Shown: positions 45,895-58,919 of the stretch, in pieces | Numbering within the stretch: position 1 is the stretch's first letter | Layout: the number at the start of each line of letters is the position of its first letter | Source: Microcebus murinus | Lineage: Eukaryota > Chordata > Mammalia > Primates > Cheirogaleidae | DNA length: 64,000 nucleotides | Assembly: GCF_040939455.1 (NCBI RefSeq) | Contig: NC_134120.1 | Span: 59,005,501-59,069,500, forward strand | Direction: 5' to 3' | The notes under the pieces: model-generated | What the model was told of the DNA's origin: nothing | The model's database searches: none | Seen by the model: the letters and a program-made list of their open reading frames with translations, nothing else | Position numbers and translations under genes: made by a program

Positions 45895-48090
45895 GCTGCC
45901 CCAGGACGCTCTGGGCCAGGGCCCGGCCAGCAGCCCTGCGGGCACTGCTCATGCGGAGCTGATCGGCCCGCCCTGCTGCCTGGAGAGGACTCAGGCCATT
46001 CCTGCCATTCCAGAGGAAACGCCAGCAACTTAGACCTGACGGGGGTTGAGGAATTGCCACTCGATCTTTATACATTTATTTCTTTGCATTTCCAATGAGC
46101 AGAGACAGCTCACCTTCAGAGCCACCTTGGGAAGCAGGAAGATGGCAGTTCCTGTGGGAGCGCGTCTCCCTGGGGAAGAGGCTGGACGGTGCCCGCCGCC
46201 CTCGTCAGTCTAGGGGTCACCCCCGGCAGCCCCAGAGCGAAGGCAGAACACAGAGGTGCCTGTGAGGGCCATGGTGTGTTTAAAAAATTCCCTATTTGGT
46301 TGATAGTATTTGAAAACTGAGAGATTTCACATTTTAAAAAAATCTAGAACATCCAGCTTCTCTTGAGGAATTAGGCGATGGGGTCCCTGAGGGGAGCACC
46401 AGGTCGTGCTTCACGGCCATACCCGGAGACAGGACACACAGGGCTTGAGTCACCAGGCCGCCTGCCTGCCACCCTCAGTGCCCTCCTGGCCCCCAAAAGG
46501 CATCAGAGTGTGCCCTCCTGGCCGACCCTGGAGTCCTTGCCCGGCAACATTCCCCACAGGAGGGCTTGGGGCAGCCAGCAGGCCTGTGCTGGGCTGGGGC
46601 ATGTCTTGAAGAGGCTTATACCAAGCAAGCATTTTTAACTAAATGTATGTTACAGGCCCATTAAAACAGCAACATTTTCTAAAGATGCTTTAGAAATGTC
46701 AATTTCAACTCCAGCAGAATTATCACTACTGCTGTTGTTATTTTAATCATGATCATTTTGGGGGATGCCACAGACATTACATTCTAGAACACTCCCTCTC
46801 TGCCAAGGCCCAGCCCCTGTAGAGATGTCCCAAAGCCCACAGGCAAAGTGGATGAGAGGAAGACAGGGCCTGTTGGGTCACCTGGTGGGTGATAGCCTTG
46901 CCCCAAGTCTGGCCCCTGGAAGCTTCAGTCTTGCTCAGGACACAGGGAGCAGACCCAAGGTCAGTGGAGTCTGCCCAGCCCCCAGGCCTGGGGCTACACA
47001 GCCTTGGCCCTGCCACCCTCCCACCCTTCTCTGTCCCAGCAGGACCTGGCAGCCAGGCTGATGTCTCACCTTGTCAATCACTGGCCACTTCAGTCTTCTC
47101 CACAATGGGCTTAACCCTGAAGCCCAGGCCGTGGAGAGACCCTGACCACACTCTGCTCCTAGCAGGCCTGTTCCCCAAATAGACCCTTGCTACAGGGAGC
47201 TCTGGCCAGTGGCTCAGTCCTGGGTTGGCTTCATAGTCATCCCCTTGGCGTCACCTTGGCCTTGGGCTTTGCCCACCTGCACTGGGTTGCCCCCTTAGTC
47301 CCCCCAAGGCCAGGAGTAGGCTATTTGCTCTCTCTCCCCTGCTCCCCCAGGAGCTCCTGCATTCTTGTGCCTGGCCATGCTGAGCCACAGTGACCAGAGC
47401 TCCTATGGCCTTTGCTCCATGGTCTTTAATGCACCAGGCCAGAGTAACGAGCTGCCAGTGCCGCCCATCTCCTGCAGAGGCGGGAGGACGCTGCCCCTGG
47501 TCTACTCGCCTCTGTGTGCAGCCCCCCACAGGATGCTGCTGGTCTCCCTGGGGTGGCTGATCAGCTGGGACCCCAGCAATCATGTCCAGGTGGGCTGCAG
47601 CTCCCCTAAGGGGAGGCGTCTGTAGCAGGATCCTATCTTTGAAATGAGTAACCAAAGGGTTTTCAATTTCCTGGCATTCCCTGCGCTCAGGGCCCCTTCT
47701 GGATGGCAGCTGAGATGTTTTTGTTCAGGTCTTGGCCCAAGGATGACATAGCAGGAAGCAGATCTGAGAGCCATTCTGAGTTTTAGAGTCGAGAATGGAA
47801 CGAAAAGGCTCCCTCAGAGAGTTGGTCAACAGCCTGGGGAAAGGACAGAATGAGGGGAAGCAGAATTATGGTCCAGGGAATCCTGAAGCAACTGCCTTCG
47901 GGGGAGCGGACAGGTCGCAGGGTCCAACCCACCCACAGTCCCAGAGAGCAAGGGGTGCCCGCGGCCGAGGGCTGCACCTGCCGGTGTCCTAGGAGTGGCC
48001 CATGGCGTCTGAGTCTTGGGGACAGGGACGAGCGCACAGCCCTTTGCAGCGACAAGCTGCGCCCTCCCCAGCCCCGCAAGCAGCCCTGCA
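45895..48090. other. Mixed single-copy intron DNA
   Basis: No exon recognised. An AT-rich, possibly conserved segment lies at about 46615-46770, and another AT-rich patch at about 46275-46370 may be a decayed repeat. Confidence 0.4.
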
Positions 48091-48094
48091 GCCC

Positions 48095-48200
48095 CACAGT
48101 AAGGAGGAGGGTCCTCGCTGTCCTCATCACCACCCATCTCGCCTCAAGAAACAAGGAGCAGAAAGGCTAAGTGACCTGGCCAGGCCGCGCGGCGGGAGGA
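48095..48200 (-). mobile_element. MIR SINE fragment
   Basis: AGGAGCAGAAAGGCTAAGTG followed by ACCTGGCCAGGC resembles the reverse MIR core AGAGAGGTTAAGTAACTTGC. The downstream CpG-rich run to about 48330 is not MIR. Confidence 0.5.
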
Positions 48201-49319
48201 GGAGTGCGGACCTGAGCCGGCCGTCGGAGCGCCTCCTGTCCTTCCCCCTCCGAGGGCTGACGTGGGGAGCCGCATGGTGGGCACGTGCGCTTAGTCTGGG
48301 GAAGAGGAGACCGCGGCCTGCGTCTGCACGCCCAGCGCCAGGCAGGCCGGCTCTCGGGGCCCTGGGCGAGCCCATGCCCGGTGCCCTTGCTGGCTGCCTG
48401 GGCCTGGGCCACCGCTTCTGCTGCCGCTGTTGCTCCTGCCCGAATTCACCCCACAACCAGGCGCCACGGGAGCCCCTCAAAAGGCCCAGAGGGAAGGGAA
48501 CTCCACGCCCCCACACTGCAGCTCCGGGAAGACTGAGGGCGCACACCCCACCCGCCTGCCCAGCCCTCAGCCACGCGGCTTGGCGGGCAGGGCCGCCCTG
48601 AGAAGCTGCCCCCTCCGCGGAGTGGCCGCCCTCGCCCTTCTCACCCTTGGCTGCCAGCGGAGTGCCAGCTCCTCGGGCACAGCATTCTGGTTCCGTCCGG
48701 AATCGAATAGCCCCTCACCCACCCCTGCCCGCTGGAGCCTGTCCTCGCCCTCTCTGCGCACGTGCAGCTGTCTCCTCCGGGAAGGAGCCTGTGCAGCAGC
48801 TGCCTCCCCACCTTTGACAGTGCCCCTGGAGACAGGGCCCTGGGGTCAGACGTGCCTTGGTTTCCCCACTGCCCCACAGCTGTGCGGGCTAGAAGAGGTG
48901 CTATGGGAGCTCCAGCTCCACAGAGAGAAGTTGGGGCCTCTTGGGAGCTGAGAGCTGGGCTAGAAGGAGGGGCCGGGGAGCTGGGGCCAGGAAGGCCAAA
49001 CCGGGCTGGGGGCAGAAAGGGGACAGGAGCAGAAGAGTGGTAACAGGCAGAGGAGCAGGAGGTGGAACAAAACCCAGCTGTAAATTATCGCAAGAGGCGT
49101 AGCTAAAACTAATGGGGAGAAACAGCGTGTACCCCATAATTGCCAACAGAAAGAAACCAGGCACTGTAAGGCTCATGAGATCAAATATAACCCCCAGGCG
49201 TGCTAGGGCACAGACTGATACAACAAACAGTTCATCAAGAACACTTTGATCATCTTAGAATGGTTTGTCTATGCAGGGGGAAAAGAGAAGAAAGGGAGAA
49301 GTCAGGGAAATAAATGGCT

Positions 49320-49830
49320 TTTGTTTGTATTAATGTTGTTAGGACAACTGGTTAGGAGGAAGAGATCAAACTCTGACCTCACACCTTGAGCAAAAACAAA
49401 TTCCAGGTAGATGGATGACTAAAATGAAGTCATGGAAGTACTAGAAGAAAATATAACTAAATACCTTTCTTTTTTTTCTTTTTGAAATGGAGTCTCACTG
49501 TGTCACCCAGGGTAGAGTGCAGTGGCGTCATCATAGCTCACTGCAACCTTGGAGTCCTGGGCTCAAGCGATCCTCCTGCCTCAGCCTCCAAGAGTAGCTG
49601 GGACTGCCTGCGAGCTCCACCATGCCTGGCTAATTTTTCTATTTTTAGTAGAGATGGGGTCTCACTCTTGCTCAGGCTGGTCTTGGACTCCTGAGCTCAA
49701 GGGATCCTCAGGCCTCAGCCTCCCAGAGTGTAGGATTGCAGGCGTGAGCCACCACGCCCGGCCCTAAATGCTTTTTTATGATCTCGCTATTGGGCAGGCT
49801 TTGGGTTCCAAAATAGTGCTTTTTCCCAGG
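49320..49830 (+). mobile_element. LINE-1 ORF2 fragment split by an Alu
   Basis: GGACAACTGGTTAGGAGGAA, CCTCACACCTTGAGCAAAAA, CAAATTCCAGGTAGATGG and GTACTAGAAGAAAATATAAC match L1 ORF2 in forward orientation. After the Alu the L1 resumes with TTTTTTATGATCTCGCTATT. Confidence 0.75.
49465..49763 (-). mobile_element. Alu SINE, reverse, inserted in L1
   Basis: A T-rich tail is followed by GGAGTCTCACTGTGTCACCC, CATCATAGCTCACTGCAACC, a TTTTTAGTAGAGATGGGGTC middle and GTGAGCCACCACGCCCGGCC at the end. The flanking repeats CTAAATAC (49457-49464) and CTAAATGC (49764-49771) are the target-site duplication. Confidence 0.9.
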
Positions 49831-50141
49831 CCCCTCCTTGGCTGCCCCATGCCCTGTGAGCAGTTCCCTCTATGTCTCTGCCGGCTGAGCGTGAGGGTGG
49901 ACGGGCACACTCGCTAGGCTAGTGTGGGCATGAGTTGACGGGCACACAGACCTTGCATACAGACAGGGTGCCATGCTGCTGCCCCAGCCCGTCAGCCGTG
50001 TGGAAGGGGCAAATCGCTTTCCCTCCCAGTGCTAAGGAGTCCCCAGGTGCGAGTCCTCACACTGCCCTGCAGAGCAGGGACCGCCCTGTGGCCCAGGGAA
50101 GGCGCGGTGGCTCAGGGAGCCGGAGCAAGGCCAGACGCGTG

Positions 50142-50193
50142 CCAGCCTGGGCTGCCAGCCTGGGCTCCCAGCCTCGGCTCCCAGCCTCACTGC
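50142..50193. repeat. 13-bp tandem repeat, 4 units
   Basis: Four consecutive 13-base units: CCAGCCTGGGCTG, CCAGCCTGGGCTC, CCAGCCTCGGCTC and CCAGCCTCACTGC. Confidence 0.85.
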
Positions 50194-51307
50194 TCAGCTC
50201 CACAGAGCCGCCGGCCTGCCCAGGAGGGCCACAGCCCGCCAGCTGCCTCTCAGGCCACGCTGGGACCCCACCCAGGGGAGGTCACCTGGAGGAGGGTCAT
50301 TCCCTCCACTTGTTAGCTACCTAGAGGCAATCACGCTGTGACTGCGCACTCCCCTAAAGACGATCATCAAGACAAAACATGTTTCCGTGGAGGCGTGACC
50401 CGGGCACAGCAGAAAGCCCCGTCTGGGAGCGGCAGGCTCGGCCCCACAGGGGCCGTCAGCACAGAGCCCACTGGTGAGCTTTATTAAAAGAAGCTCATTA
50501 TGACTATTTCATCCCAGCCTTTTAAAGCTTTATTACCAAATCTGAATTAATTTCTGCAATTCCAGCAGCCGCTGTGCATCCAATGCCATTTTTATGGCCG
50601 ACGTGGGATGGAGGAGTGGCGAGGAGCTCCCGGCCGGGCCCGGCAGTCAGGGCCGCACCAGTAATAGCTGCACCAAATCTCCCAGACAAGAGCTGGGCAT
50701 TCCCTAAACCAGCACGGAATGGGCTGCCCCACATGGACACTCCAGCCCAGGCCTCCTCAACCTCCCAGCACTTTGGGGAGGAAAAGGGAGCTCTGGAGAA
50801 GGGGAGAGAAACTTCCTCTGGCTGCTCTGTCTAGGCCAGTCCTCAGAACACACCCCCCAGGGCAGAGGGCAGAGGACACTCCTTGGTGGCAAGTGTAGAA
50901 CATCCTGGCCTGCCCAGCACCCACCTACCTGCCCTCATGGAGCCACCTGGACGTGTGCAACATGGTGACCTGCCCCCTTCTGGGCACTGCTCCTTGCTTT
51001 TCCTTTGGTGAATCAGCTGCTCTCTCCCACCCATATTGCTCAGGGGGAGCCAACCCCACTGCACCCCCAGATCCGGGAGTGCCCTTGTGGCCCAGTCAGG
51101 TCAATGAAACCTGATGCCATGTGTTGGTGTGTGCAGGAAAACATGCTTGCTCACTTTTCTCTCTGCTGCATTGCTAAGCTGGCAAAATATTACCCTGGGG
51201 CTGCTGGATGCCTCCTTGTCCCATGAGATGCAAAGGTGAGAGATGAAGAGAGCAGGGCCAAGTGACACCATTTAGGTCCCCGCATCCAGCTGTGGCTGAA
51301 GCCCATA

Positions 51308-51322
51308 CCCCCCCCCCCCCCC
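51308..51322. repeat. Poly-C run, 15 bases
   Basis: A mononucleotide run of 15 C residues, hard to sequence accurately, so its length may be uncertain. Confidence 0.9.
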
Positions 51323-52442
51323 GGACTTCCCAGCTCTTTTGAGTCAATTCATTTGGCTTTCTGTCCCTTGCAACTGCAAGAGTCCTAACGTGACCTGCCC
51401 ACCCCCCACCACACCCAGACACCATCATATGTGCTGGCCTGAGCTAGACACCATGCCTTGGTTTTGCAGCCAGAATGCCTCGGACTGTCATGGCATCAAA
51501 CAGTGGTGCCACTGTTATGCCCTGTGCTTGCAGCTCCTACTTTCTGGAGGGACCCCAGTGAGGAGTGAGCAGCAGGCGTGATGGGTATTTAAGGTCTGTG
51601 GCCAGCAAAGGGACCAGACTCTGGTTCATCCCCAGATGCATGTCCATGGGAAATGATGCTGCAGTGGTGTGAGGCCACTGAGGCTGGGCCCAAGCCAGCG
51701 AGGCTGTGCTGATGACCAGAGGCCTGGAGCCCCGCAAGGCTTCCCGCTCACTGCAGGCTTGCTGCCTGCTGGCTTGCAGCACTCACACACAGGCTCCAGA
51801 ACACTCCGTGCTCCCCTGCCCCTAGAAATTGCCTGGCTCCTCGTTACCTGCCTTGGCCCTCAGCACCATCCTCCAGTGGCTTCTGCAGTGCCCCACCCCT
51901 GCCCCAAAGGCTCATAAGGGCTCCTCTGGCTGCCGGGCTCAGGGCCTCCAGAAGCTGGGGCAGGAGCAGGGCCCAGCTGCCGGGAGGGTGCCCAGGACCA
52001 GCCTCAGCCTCCAGGGCCAAGAGCCTCCTCCTTGACGGGCATTCCTCCTGGGGAAGGGAAACTGGCCCAGAAATCTCCTCACTGCCCGGCACGCAGCGGC
52101 CAGATGGTGGGAGCCAATGGAGAGACTGGCAGATCTTTAAATGAAAATATTTACTGTGAACTTCAGAACAAAACACAGACACCCACAGGTCCCAACAGAA
52201 GGGAGGATTCCCAGGGATTTTGCTGAGAACGTGGGGGAGGCGGAGGCTGGCAAGGCAAGTGGTACGCTAAGGCAACATCGCAGGCCCAAGGCTTCTGCCC
52301 GTGACAGCCTGCCAAAGCACGTCACAGGCTGGGAAATCCCGTCCCCACACTGGCACGCGCTCCAGAGGCCCTGATTTGGACATCTGGCAGCCTCCTGGCA
52401 TTGCCCCCACGCTTGGAATGCCCTGGACTGAATGCCTCCCGG

Positions 52443-52480
52443 CCGCACCGCACCGCACCGCACCCCACCGCACTGCCGCA
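52443..52480. repeat. CCGCA pentanucleotide repeat
   Basis: CCGCACCGCACCGCACCGCA, then slightly imperfect CCCCACCGCACTGCCGCACT. Confidence 0.85.
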
Positions 52481-55400
52481 CTGCTGCCAGCGGGACCAGA
52501 GCCTCATCAGCTCCACAGTCTGCACATCTGAGCGCCAAGGCGTTTCTCTCTGCCTGCCAGTCGCAGTCTCCCTGGTCCGGCCCTTTATCTTTCCAGATGT
52601 GAGCGCCGTGTCAGGCAGGGAGGGCGAGAGCACTGCGGGGGTCCTGGTCCTTTGGGAGGGCCTTGGTGCCCGCATATGCAGGAGGTCTCTGGCTCAGGAC
52701 TCCCAGCTGCCTGCCCCGGCTCCCTCCCCAGCCAGGACTGGGCTGTCCCCTGCTGTCTCACCTGCTCCTGACCCCTGGCCTGGAGTCAGGCACATGCTTC
52801 TCCACACTGTGCCACCCAAGCCACCTTCCAATGAGGAACGATTCTCCAGACGCCTCGTCATAGCCCATGCTGGGCACCGGAGGCATGACAAACATCCTCC
52901 CATTTATTTGTCACAGCAGGTGGAAGGGTGGGCACAGGACCCCTCTTCCACAGATGAGGGAACACCCAGGGGTGGCAGGCGAGGAACGCCTGCCTGGCTC
53001 CAGCATCCGGCTGGGCCACTGCACCCCGAGCCTTGAGCTGACCCTGCAGAGGCAGCTGCATTTGGGCCCAGCAGGCGGGAGGGAGCTGAAGGGACCCGGG
53101 CCCCCAGCCCGGCAGGGGACCTCATGGCAGAGACACACCCACCACAACGCTGGGGCACAAGGACACCCCCCGCCCCCCGCTTTCAGCCACCTAGAAATGA
53201 CTGACAGCCTGAGGCTGGGGCTTCCACAGGACCGGGAGACACAGGAAAGCGCCCTGGTGGCACAAAGCAGCAGGGCGCTGACCACACACACAGCCTCCGG
53301 CTTGCCTCACCGGTGTCCTCCTAGTAGCTGGAACTTTGCGTGCTATGATGGGAGTGTGTGCCGAGTGGTGTCAGTGAGATACCAAGGGTCCGTCCTCAGG
53401 GCCACTGGCTCTGGTGCCCTACGCAGCCCTAGGGGTGCCAGTCACCTGGACCATGTTGGTAAGAGCCTAAAGGAGCAGGTGTCCACAGGAGAGCTGGGCT
53501 GCTGCCTGCTCCTTGTCACGCCCGTCTCTGTCCCAGGCCTGCCCAAAGAGCTGTGGCCAGGACTGCTCCCGGTCCTTCCCCATGCTGGGGGCGGAGGGCC
53601 GTGGGGCAGCCCTGGGACTGGGGCCTCTTCACTGGCAGTCCACAAGACCTTTGGGACCCTCCCATGGATGGGCCTGTGCCTCCGGGAGAGACAGAGGGCC
53701 CCTAGCAGGTGGGCAGCAGCCAGGCTCCCCCCGATCTGTCCGGAGGGGAGCCCAACACGCCCCGCCCAGCTCAGACCCGGAGCTTACCCGGCCCTCTGCC
53801 CTCTCCCAAGCCAAGTGCCCACTTCCTCCATTCCTGTCCCCCCTGGGGGTAAGGCCCAGGCCTGGCCTTCCTTTCTTTCTGGACTCTGCTGTCCTCCATG
53901 GGCAGGGGGCTCACTGCACCTCCTGTCACACCCACCCCTCCCATGGGTAGGTCCTGGGGTGGGTTGGGAGTGGCACTGACAGACACCCAGTGTGGCCACT
54001 GCTCTGAGCCTGGCCACACCCCTCCCCTCTGCCCCCCGGGGTTGGGTCTCACCCTGCCAGTCTTGCTGTGTGCAGTGGGCATCCAGAAGCCTGGGGCTGG
54101 GAGTGGGGACACTGATTGGCCCAGGTGGACCCCAACCCCCTCAATGCTTCCTGCCCTGGAAATGCCCCAGCTGCAGTCGAGGAGGAGGGAAGGGGCTCCC
54201 CTATGCCCCAAAGTCCAGGCCTGCTGTGCTCCCCACCCGGCACCCAGCCTGCTATCCGACCATGACACTGACAGGGCTTAATTTGATCAGCCCCGTGTAG
54301 AGCAGGGAGGATATGAGAAACCAGAGCAAGTGCTGAATCCTGTGAATGTAATCCCACAGAGCCTCATAGGGGCCTCTCCTGAGTGGGGGGCAGGGTGAGG
54401 ACACACCCCAGGCCCAGGGCCACCCCAAGAATGGAGGGCGGGGGGCCTTCATGCAGAGGGGATGGTCCAGGCCCCGCTCGCCCAGCCTGGCTACCCCGAG
54501 ACCCTCAGGGCTCCAGAGGACAGGCCCAGCAGCTGGCAGGGCAGAGACTGCAAAAGGACGCCGATTCTACTCTGAAAGGTTTGGGGCTTCCTTTTCTTCT
54601 GTGAACACTCATGTGACCCTGCGGGCAGCAGCCAGCTCACGGAGGCAGACTGAGTGAGCGGCCCTCCGGGGCCCATGCCCTCCCGTGCCCCGCAGAGGCG
54701 CCGGGGCCGCCACGGCCATGCGCACTGTGAGTCGGTGCCCCTGCCTACCTTTGAGGCTGGCATGCGGTTCCCCAGGACAGCAGTGCCCTTCCCAGAGCAC
54801 CTGACCCATTGTCACCTTCCACCTCCTGCCTGGCAAGCCCTGACTTTCCTCCTGTCGGGGACGGCTCCTGCCTGCCTGTCCGGCCCTGCACCCTTCGAGA
54901 GGCCACCTCAGCATCTCCTCTCTGGCCCCCAAAGCCGACATTTTCATGCATTCCTTCGTCGTTCATTCAGTTGTCAAGTGTTTCCATAACGACTCTCTGC
55001 CAGGCCCTGGGCAGTCTCAGCCCCCAACGGCACTGTGGGCTTAGCCACCGTGACAGGCAGCGGCCTGCTGATCTGCACCCCACACTCGCACACGGGCACA
55101 CGACACGCACGCTCACACATGCTCCGCGTGAGCCCTCTGACTACTCTCTAAGTCCCCAGGAACCCATGTGAGGTTGGCAAAATAAATAAATAAACTGAAG
55201 CTGAAGCACCTGCTGGATGAAGGGAGATCACTGTGGCCCTCGGGCCACCGACGGGCTGGGAGGCGCGTGCTGGAGGCAGCCACCGCTTATGTCTCCGGAC
55301 ACCTCTGCGGCAGGGCGGCTGCGGCTCGGAAGACGGCACGTCTGTCTCTCTCCCGGACAGCTCCTACAGGGGAGGCCCGCAGGGCAGGGGCGCTGTATGC

Positions 55401-56329
55401 GCTTGCCGCGCGAGCAGTGGGGACACGCTGCCTGACCTCTCTGCTCTTCCTTGGAAGCCGTTGCCATGGCTCCGGGCACATTCCCAACAGTGCAGGGACC
55501 ACTCTGACGACAAGCTGCCTGCAGCATGGGCCACAGGCCACACCTCATGCCAAGGCGACCCTTACTTGGGCCTCCCTGCCCCTTGACCCAAGGGGGGCCG
55601 CAGGCCAGGCGGTCGCTAGGCAGTGGCGCTTCAGGTCGCACCAGCTCTCTGACTCACACACTTGGTTTACACATTTAACACAGAGAAATGGTCTGCATTT
55701 GCAGAAAGAAATGTGCTCTCTCCCCTTTTTGCCTTGACTCATGCAGCCCTCTGGGTTTATCTTTTGTTTATTCCCTCTTAACTGAGAAATATTGTGCTCC
55801 CATAAGAAAAGCCACGAGGAAGAGTGGCCTCGGGGCTGTGGTGCTAGGCAGGCTTTCTCCAGCCCAAGGTGGCCTGTGTGGCTAGGAGGGTGCAGGTCCA
55901 TGTTGATAGGCCTTCTGATTTTGTTAAGAAGCCAGAAATCTGGACTTGAATGTGAAGTTGGCAGGCAGCGCACAAATAACGTAAGCACTGTGCTGCTTGG
56001 GAAAGGAGCCGAAGTGGGCCCCAGGGTCAGTCCGCAGCCTCGACGCCTGCCCAGAGCACGTACTTCCTCCACCTCACCTGAGACCCCACCTGCCATCAGC
56101 CCACAGTGGCTGGAGCTTCCTGGGCCGGAGTTCACACCCCACTTGCTTACCCACATCCCTTTTCCCTTCTTGAAGTCAGCTCCCAGTGGGTGTGAATTAC
56201 TGTGGAGTCCTCGCACGGGACCCAGCACACTCTGGTGATCCGCACAGCGCCACGCACGACGTGTGCACCAGCCTCCTCTCTCTCGTGGGGTCTTGGCTCA
56301 GTCTCACACACAGCCAAGGGCTCCTCCAA

Positions 56330-56985
56330 CACCATGTGCACTTGAGACAAAGGACTAATGTCCTTAATATGTAAAGCGTTCCTACAAATCAACGTGAAAC
56401 AGTCCAGCAATCCGACAAAGGGTATGAAGAGACAGTCCTTCGAAAAGAAAATCAAGTAGCCTTTAAATATGTGAAAAGATGTCACTTTTTTTATTAAAAG
56501 CGTCACTCTTAATAAAAGAAATACCTACATCAAATTGTCAAAATAAAAATACGTGGATCAGGGGCACATGCTGAGAGGAATGTATCTAGCCAACCCTCCT
56601 AGGAAGTCAATGTGGTTGTCTCTATCAAAATTTAAAATGCACAAATCCTGTGAACCAGTTGTAGAATTTAATCCTACAAATGTCTTCATACAATTGGGCA
56701 AAGGATTAAGTGTGTAGATGTCCAATACAACACTACTGCAAACAGCGAATACTAAAAAAAGTAGACTCTCCATCAGTCAAGGTCTGGTCACAGAAGTTAT
56801 CCATGTAATGGAATGCTATGTAGAAAGAATGGGCAAATCTGCGAGTCCTGCCACAGGGAGTCTCGAAGACGCACGCCCTGACAGCAGCAGCTGCAGCACA
56901 GGACACGGCACAGCATTCGCTGTGTAGAGCACAGTGGCAGTCATGGGAAAAGAATAGAACTGAAAACACAAAACCCTTTCAGCCA
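56330..56985 (+). mobile_element. LINE-1 (old) 3' region
   Basis: GACAAAGGACTAATGTCCTT, ATCAAAATTTAAAATGCAC, GTGAACCAGTTGTAGAATTT and GTAATGGAATGCTATGTAGA match old L1 3' sequence in forward orientation. Confidence 0.75.
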
Positions 56986-56989
56986 GAGT

Positions 56990-58740
56990 GCCATCCTAGC
57001 ATCCATCACACACACAGATGCATCCTTGTGTGTGCCTAGACACCTCAGAGGACGCCGGGGAAAGGCCAGCGGTGGCTGACTCTGGAGAAGGGAGCTGAGA
57101 ACCTAGCTGGTGGTGGGGAGGGGTGGGGACAGCACCTGGGGCTGGCCCTTTCATGTGGCTGCAATCCCTCAGTCCAGGCGAAAAGCAAGCCACACAAGAT
57201 GCAGTAAAAGCCGGGACCTGGTGGCCACAGGCAGCTGGGGGTGGGTCTCCCCAGGCACCGGGGCAGAGGGTGTGCCGCCTGCCCGGCTAGGGCTGCTTCC
57301 TGCGGCCGCGCACTCTGCAGCCTGGGGGAGCCGCCCCCGTGAAGCCCACTGGGAGGAGCTCAGGCGGACACAGCCCAGCCTAACTGGGTGCCAGCAAGGC
57401 AGGCCCTGCGCGCTGTGGAGGCCCTTCCAGAGGGACGGGCCTGCTGGGGTTGAGGGGACCGGTGCCTGTGGGACAGTCAAGGTACTCCCAGGCCGAGGTG
57501 GCCAACTGGGCGGGACCACAGAGCGACAGGCCCAGCCCGCTCCTGGACGCCCTCTTGGGCTGTGGGGCCCAGACACAGACAGGCAAGCTGACCCCCGCCG
57601 TGGGCAGGGCTGAGAGGCAGGCAGAGTGGGAAGGGAGACCCTGCCCATGGGCCCTGCAGGACCCAAAATGCAGCAGGTGACCAGGCGTGACGAGCAAGGA
57701 AAGCTGGTGTGCGGAGGGAGGAGGTCGTGGGCCACACTGTGCAAAGGAGCAGGGCCTCGCAGACGCAGGGCTGTGACAGGGAGGGTGGTAAGGGTGAGAG
57801 GTGGAGTCTGCACGCCAAGGCGGGAGGGGTGCTGAGGGAGGGTTCTGGGTTTCCGACCTGGGCAACTGGTTCCAGGAAGCCCTTCCTGCAAGCAGGACCT
57901 GGGAGGCGCCCTGAGGGAGGACGGCAAGGCTGTTTGGGGCATGTTGGGCTTGAAGCTCCTGCGGGGACCAGAGGACAAATGCGCTCAGGCAAGGGGACTC
58001 TGAGGCACAGACAGAGTGGGCAGGAGGGGGATGGGGAGGCCTGGGTGTGGGGTGGCCTCCTGGGAGGGCTAGGATGAAGAACCGCGTCTTAGCTGGGCTG
58101 GCCGCCGGGCTGTGCCGGGTGCGCAGAGAAAGGTGCCGTCAACTCCACTCGCTGCACCAACGTCCTGTCTCTCCAGCTGGAGGATCAGGGGCCGAGTCAC
58201 CACAGCCCAAGGGTCCCCAGGGCTCCTCCGCGCAGCAGCCCGAAGGCCAGCCTGGGCGTGATGGTGTGACAATGGGGAGTCTCTGCCACAGAGCTGCACA
58301 GCCCAGTGCAGCTACTACCTTGCGTCCCCCCCGCCTCTCCTCTCGGGGCAGCAAAGGCGGGTGGGCTGAGACCTGGGGGAGTCTCCACCCCACCACCCCC
58401 TAGACACATCTGGGTCTGCTGTCCCTGCCCTTGGGACCAGCAGAGTTCAACCAGCCGAACCCACTGCCGTGCACTGCCCTGCCGTCCTGTGCCTGTGAAC
58501 CTGGGCGAGCACCCATGGGGAGCTCCCGTGGGGCTCCGGGCCCCAGTGGTGCCTTCACCTGTCACCTTATCAAGGGCTACAACCCTGGAACTAGGAAGCT
58601 AGATGCCCCTTCCACAAGGAGGAAGCTGGGACTCTCGGAGTCTGGCTGAATCTGGGTGGAGCACAGCCACCCTGCGATATGCGTGGTCACTGGCGAGACC
58701 CCGTGCTTCCCACCCACACCTGAGAGTGGTCAACATACCA
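56990..58740. other. GC-rich single-copy intron DNA
   Basis: No recognised element or exon over about 1.75 kb. Confidence 0.4.
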
Positions 58741-58744
58741 GCAG

Positions 58745-58913
58745 GTGCCCTGGGTCTGAGCCCAGCAAGGTCGCCTCCTGGATGTGCAACACGGCCAAGT
58801 CACCCTCCCTCTCTGAGCCTCAGTTTACCGATCCGAAAAGCAGGCATAATGATCCTGGCAGCAGAGTAAGTATTTACAGCACATAAAAGAACTGAGGCCC
58901 AGAGAAGGCAGGG
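58745..58913 (+). mobile_element. MIR SINE with flanking sequence
   Basis: GCAACACGGCCAAGTCACCC, TCTCTGAGCCTCAGTTTACC and CCGAAAAGCAGGCATAATGA follow the forward MIR order (TGACCTTGGGCAAGT, CTGTGCCTCAGTTTCC, TGTAAAATGGGGATAATA). Confidence 0.75.
58824..58913 (+). repeat. Inverted duplication B, left arm (likely source)
   Basis: This 90-base block, starting TTTACCGATC and ending GAAGGCAGGG, is repeated in inverted orientation at 60622-60711 with no gaps and two mismatches (positions 58834 and 58872, by hand). It is continuous with a MIR on its left, which suggests it is the original location. Confidence 0.93.
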
Positions 58914-58919
58914 AGGTCC

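Larger units (their letters stand above)
50200..56320. other. Mostly GC-rich single-copy intron DNA
   Basis: About 6 kb in which I recognise no coding exon and no clear full repeat. It includes an AT-rich, possibly conserved island at about 50455-50600, LTR-like scraps near 51000-51200, and a 370-codon plus-strand open frame at 52867-53979 that looks compositional. Confidence 0.4.

Noticed and set aside
51308..51322. Poly-C run as a functional element
   Set aside because: A simple mononucleotide run whose length is prone to sequencing error.
52867..53979. A 370-codon plus-strand open frame
   Set aside because: It is Pro/Gly/Ser-rich and low in complexity, with no domain, no splice signals and no family resemblance. 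It is consistent with GC-rich non-coding DNA.
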